Assembly (NCBI GenBank): GCA_016792805.1
Contig: JAEUHX010000021.1
Span: forward strand, 1-64,000
Direction of reading: 5' to 3'
DNA: 64,000 nt
From: Planctomycetota bacterium
GTDB taxonomy: Bacteria; Planctomycetota; UBA1135; JACQFD01
Translations under genes and position numbers: made by a program
Notes under the pieces: generated by a model
The model's database searches: none
What the model was told of the DNA's origin: nothing
The model's input: the letters and a program-made list of their open reading frames with translations, nothing else
Shown here: positions 61,486 through 64,000 of the stretch, piece after piece
Layout of the letters: each line of letters starts with the position of its first letter
Numbering within the stretch: the first letter of the stretch is position 1

Positions 61486-62721
61486 TCAGGTGAGTCGCGA
61501 CGCCTTGGCGAGCAGCCAAGCCCGCTCGGCGAGATTCTCCGCGCGGTCGGCTGCGGCGAGGAAATGGCGGCGCGCGGCCGCTCGATCGCCGAGCATCTCG
61601 CAGAAGTGCGCGCGCATCGCGTCGAGGCGGTGTCCACGGGCAAGGCCGGGTTCACGCTCGAGCCCTTCCAATAAATCCAGCGCAGCGGCCGGACCATGCA
61701 CCATGGCGACTGCGACAGCGCGGTTCTGCGCCACGACGGGGCTATTGTGGATCCTTTGCAATAAATCGTAGAGTGCAAGAATCTGGCGCCAGTCCGTGGA
61801 TGCAACATCCGGCGCCTCATCGTGCAGCGCTGCGATCGCCGCCTGGACCTGGAAGCTTCCGATGGCGCCGCGGCGGAGCGTGCGCGCGAGAATCTCCTGG
61901 CCCTCCGCGATGAGGGCGCGATCCCAGCGAGAGCGATCTTGCTCTTGGAGCGGAATCAGCTCCCCCGCCGGACCCATTCGAGCCGGCCGCCGCGCGTCGG
62001 TCAGAAGGAGCAGCGCAAGCAGGCCCGCGGCTTCGGAGTGATCGGGAGCTTGTGTGTGAATATTTCTCGCGAGCCGGATAGCTTCATTACAGAAATCGAA
62101 GCCGACGAGGCTCTCGCCCTCGCTGCGGACATATCCTTCGTTGAAGATCAAGTAAATCACCTGCAGCACAGCGCCGAGACGGCGCGCGCGCTCCTCGCCG
62201 TCGGCCGGCGGGAAGCCGCCGCCAGCGGCGGCGATCGACGCCTTGGCGCGGCTGATGCGCTGCGCCATGGTCGCCTCGGGAACGAGGAACGCCTTCGCGA
62301 TCGCTGCCGTCGTGAGTCCGCCGACGGCGCGCAGCACGAGGGCCACAGCCGATATGTCGGTCAGCGCCGGATGACAGCACAAAAAGAGCATCTGTAGCGT
62401 CTCATCGACGGGCGATTCGGGCAGCTCCGGCGGCGGGGCGGCCGTCGCGGCCTCGGCGGCTGCTGCAGCCTCGCGGGCGGCGCGCGCGCGCTCGGCATCG
62501 CGAAGGTCGGCGAGCCGCCGGCAAGCCACTGCAAACAGCCAACCGCCCGGGTTGTCGGGCATTCCCCGCTCGGGCCAAACAACAGAAGCAGCGAGGAGCG
62601 CCTCCTGAACGGCGTCCTCTGCGGCACCGAAATCGGGAACTCTGCGCACCATGGCGCCGAGCACGCGCGGCGCCAGCTCGCGCAGGCGCTCCGCCAACAG
62701 CTCGTCGGGCGTCCCCGACAA
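61486..62721 (-). CDS. ECF42-type RNA polymerase sigma factor
   Basis: 411 residues, far longer than a simple ECF sigma factor. Region 2 contains DAVQEALLAASVVWPERGMPDNPGGWLFAVACRRLAD, and region 4 contains GLTTAAIAKAFLVPEATMAQRISRAKASI. A helical C-terminal extension follows with the family motif FNEGYVRSEGESL and the TPR-like DUF6596 region. This is the ECF42 pattern. It starts 3 bases after the DGPF/YCII gene, the usual ECF42 partner, and has no anti-sigma factor beside it. The extension is thought to control activity. Confidence 0.93.
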   Translation of the reverse strand: MSGTPDELLAERLRELAPRVLGAMVRRVPDFGAAEDAVQEALLAASVVWPERGMPDNPGGWLFAVACRRLADLRDAERARAAREAAAAAEAATAAPPPELPESPVDETLQMLFLCCHPALTDISAVALVLRAVGGLTTAAIAKAFLVPEATMAQRISRAKASIAAAGGGFPPADGEERARRLGAVLQVIYLIFNEGYVRSEGESLVGFDFCNEAIRLARNIHTQAPDHSEAAGLLALLLLTDARRPARMGPAGELIPLQEQDRSRWDRALIAEGQEILARTLRRGAIGSFQVQAAIAALHDEAPDVASTDWRQILALYDLLQRIHNSPVVAQNRAVAVAMVHGPAAALDLLEGLEREPGLARGHRLDAMRAHFCEMLGDRAAARRHFLAAADRAENLAERAWLLAKASRLT

Positions 62722-62724
62722 AAG

Positions 62725-63114
62725 TTACACCTCGGGCGCCTGTCCCACCGCGCGGAGCTCGATGGGAATTTGTAAGGGACGACCGCCTGGGCCCGGCGCC
62801 GTCGAAGCCTTCGCGGCGATCGCAACCGCGCGCGCCTCCGATGGAACCTCAACAATCCAAAATCCCGCGAGGAACTCCTTGGTCTCAGCGAACGGCCCGT
62901 CAGTAACCATGGGAGCATCGGCCCGCGCAGCGCGCACAATTTTGGCCTTCATCGGGACGTCGAGCCCCTCAGCGGCCACGAGCTCGCCGGTCGCCGTGAG
63001 CTCCCGAGTCAGCGCGATCATGAACTCGATGTGAGCCTTGAACTCGTCCGGCGTCCACCCAGCGAGCGATTCGAAATCGCTCCGCGTGCACGACATCATC
63101 AGCATGTACTTCAT
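62725..63114 (-). CDS. DGPF/YCII-domain protein, ECF42 partner
   Basis: 129 residues. It starts KYMLMMSCT and contains the motif VTDGPFAETKEFLAGFWIVEV that names the DGPF domain of the YCII superfamily. It is immediately upstream of the ECF42-type sigma gene, with a 3-base gap. Such proteins are usually targets or partners of the sigma factor. No activity is known. Confidence 0.92.
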   Translation of the reverse strand: MKYMLMMSCTRSDFESLAGWTPDEFKAHIEFMIALTRELTATGELVAAEGLDVPMKAKIVRAARADAPMVTDGPFAETKEFLAGFWIVEVPSEARAVAIAAKASTAPGPGGRPLQIPIELRAVGQAPEV

Positions 63115-63247
63115 GGTGTGTAGGCGCGCCCGAGATTGGGCGACTGGGTGTGAGTCGGAGCAGGGTCGCCCGTCTCGACATCGAGCGCTAGCCGTTCTGC
63201 ACCCTCCCCTCGACCGCAGTCTCAGCGTCCGTAGAGGAAGCTCCGCG

Positions 63248-64000
63248 CTATTCAGGCAGGAACATATCCCTCAACAGAACCTCCGAGAGGTCGATGGCTC
63301 GAGAGATGTCATCGGGGGTGGCCGTCACACGCACTTTCACGACGGAGTCGCCCGGCGCCGGCTTGAGGAGGTAGCACTGCTCGAGGCGCGTGCCGCGATC
63401 CATGATTCCGCGCAACGCAAGGCACTCGAGCCCGCCGGCCTGGAAGCGCACATATTCCACACCCGGCTGCGCCATCGCCTCGGCGCGAATGGCCTCGAGA
63501 AGGTCGGCGTCGGTGCGGCCATCGCGCCGAAGGCGCGCCATGTTGATTTGTATCTTGCCGCCGGCGTCATAGACGAGTGTCCTGCGCCCGTCGTCCATCA
63601 CGTGCCAGCCGAACGGCACCACAAATGTCGCCACGATGGCGCCAGCGCCGACGCGAAGACACTTTTGCTCCGGAAATGTGGCAAGCACGCGCGGCGTGAG
63701 CCCCGCGCCCGCGTCGCGCATCCGCACATTCATCGGATGCTCGGGGTCGAGGGTGCCGGCATCGTCGGCGATCGCGAGCGCCGAGGCGTCGGCAGGAGGA
63801 GCCTCCTGCGGAGCGGGCGCGGGCGCGGGCTGCGGAGCCGCGGTCTTGGGTGCCGCCGCGGAAGCGGGCGCAGGCCTGCTGGCGCTGGGTTTCTCGGGCT
63901 CCTTCTCCGCAACCGGCTCCTCCTCGATCTCCGGAATCGGAAACTTCGTCGGAGGAAGCTCTTTTCCTTCCGGCGCGAGCGCTGCCTTCGCGCCGCGCGG
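63248..64000 (-). CDS. proline-rich exported-type protein, 5' end outside the window
   Basis: The frame is open to the window edge, so an internal Met is unlikely to be the start. The visible part begins with a Lys/Glu/Pro stretch (KELPPTKFPIPEIEEEPV) and an Ala/Pro-rich linker. A folded C-terminal domain of about 165 residues follows (VRMRDAGAGLTPRVLATFPEQ, FGWHVMDDGRRTLVYD, CLALRGIMDRGTRLEQCYLL, and a final LRDMFLPE). I do not recognise the domain. It may be a substrate-binding or cell-envelope domain. The missing part could carry a membrane anchor. Confidence 0.7.
   Translation of the reverse strand, partial: PRGAKAALAPEGKELPPTKFPIPEIEEEPVAEKEPEKPSASRPAPASAAAPKTAAPQPAPAPAPQEAPPADASALAIADDAGTLDPEHPMNVRMRDAGAGLTPRVLATFPEQKCLRVGAGAIVATFVVPFGWHVMDDGRRTLVYDAGGKIQINMARLRRDGRTDADLLEAIRAEAMAQPGVEYVRFQAGGLECLALRGIMDRGTRLEQCYLLKPAPGDSVVKVRVTATPDDISRAIDLSEVLLRDMFLPE

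Noticed and set aside
1..64000. tRNA, rRNA, tmRNA, riboswitch or CRISPR loci
   Set aside because: I looked for cloverleaf-like stretches, rRNA blocks and spaced repeats by eye and found none that convince. A covariance-model search would be decisive.

Overview
The window is a high-GC bacterial chromosome segment with tightly packed genes, no tRNA or rRNA gene that I could see, and one partial gene at the right edge. Several traits point to Planctomycetota or a close relative, possibly the Pla3-type lineage: secreted FG-GAP/VCBS proteins ending in a 'GxGTPxC'-type domain, a sigma factor fused to an extracytoplasmic carboxypeptidase-regulatory-like region, an RMD1/DUF155 protein, and many large secreted proteins of unknown function. 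This assignment is inference; no 16S gene or ribosomal operon beyond rplM-rpsI is available.

Layout. 0.4-11.3 kb is one long minus-strand block: an outer-membrane beta-barrel, then 13-haem, tetrahaem and NapC-type 12-haem-motif cytochromes, an 8-haem-motif lipoprotein with Ig/PKD-like domains, a small membrane-anchored protein, and an M28 zinc peptidase. Together they look like an inner-membrane-to-surface electron conduit (porin-cytochrome type). 11.4-15.4 kb holds an FG-GAP protein, a decayed IS256/IS66 composite and two small exported or membrane proteins. 15.4-18.4 kb holds a degenerate receiver-GGDEF protein, YebC and the ribosomal pair rplM-rpsI. 18.8-23.2 kb is a tandem pair of paralogous secreted proteins. 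23.2-28.3 kb has a FtsQ-like protein, a SKI2-type helicase and SurE.

28.4-39.4 kb is mixed metabolism and regulation: a pseudo-hydrolase; an ArsR regulator divergent from a persulfide dioxygenase-rhodanese-membrane fusion with a palindromic operator between them; a DDAH/amidinotransferase-like enzyme; DNA polymerase IV; a BNR-repeat protein translationally coupled to a MoaD-like protein; an NnrS-like membrane protein divergent from a Crp/Fnr regulator; a radical SAM protein with an unusual cysteine spacing; and a second FG-GAP protein. 39.6-47.6 kb holds the sigma-factor/membrane/extracytoplasmic fusion, an RMD1 protein, Fpg/MutM, a MgtC-DUF4010 protein and a CaxA-type exchanger.

48.0-53.6 kb is visibly AT-richer than its surroundings and reads as a defence island: a DUF433/DUF5615 toxin-antitoxin pair followed by a two-gene unit of a 1355-residue STAND-type NTPase with an N-terminal PD-(D/E)xK-like nuclease and a downstream protein with a HEPN-like RxxxxH motif. 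This is the best candidate for an undescribed system in the window.

53.6-60.1 kb returns to core genes on the minus strand: tpiA-secG, then yicC-gmk-coaC-coaB-ftsK with 4-base overlaps or very short gaps at the first junctions. 60.3-64 kb contains a DUF1801 protein and an ECF42-type sigma factor with its DGPF/YCII partner and an exported VOC protein, then the edge gene. A dispersed MITE-like repeat (about 165-185 bp, ends GGAGGACGWTTCARRAG) occurs in two full and two end-only copies in intergenic DNA.
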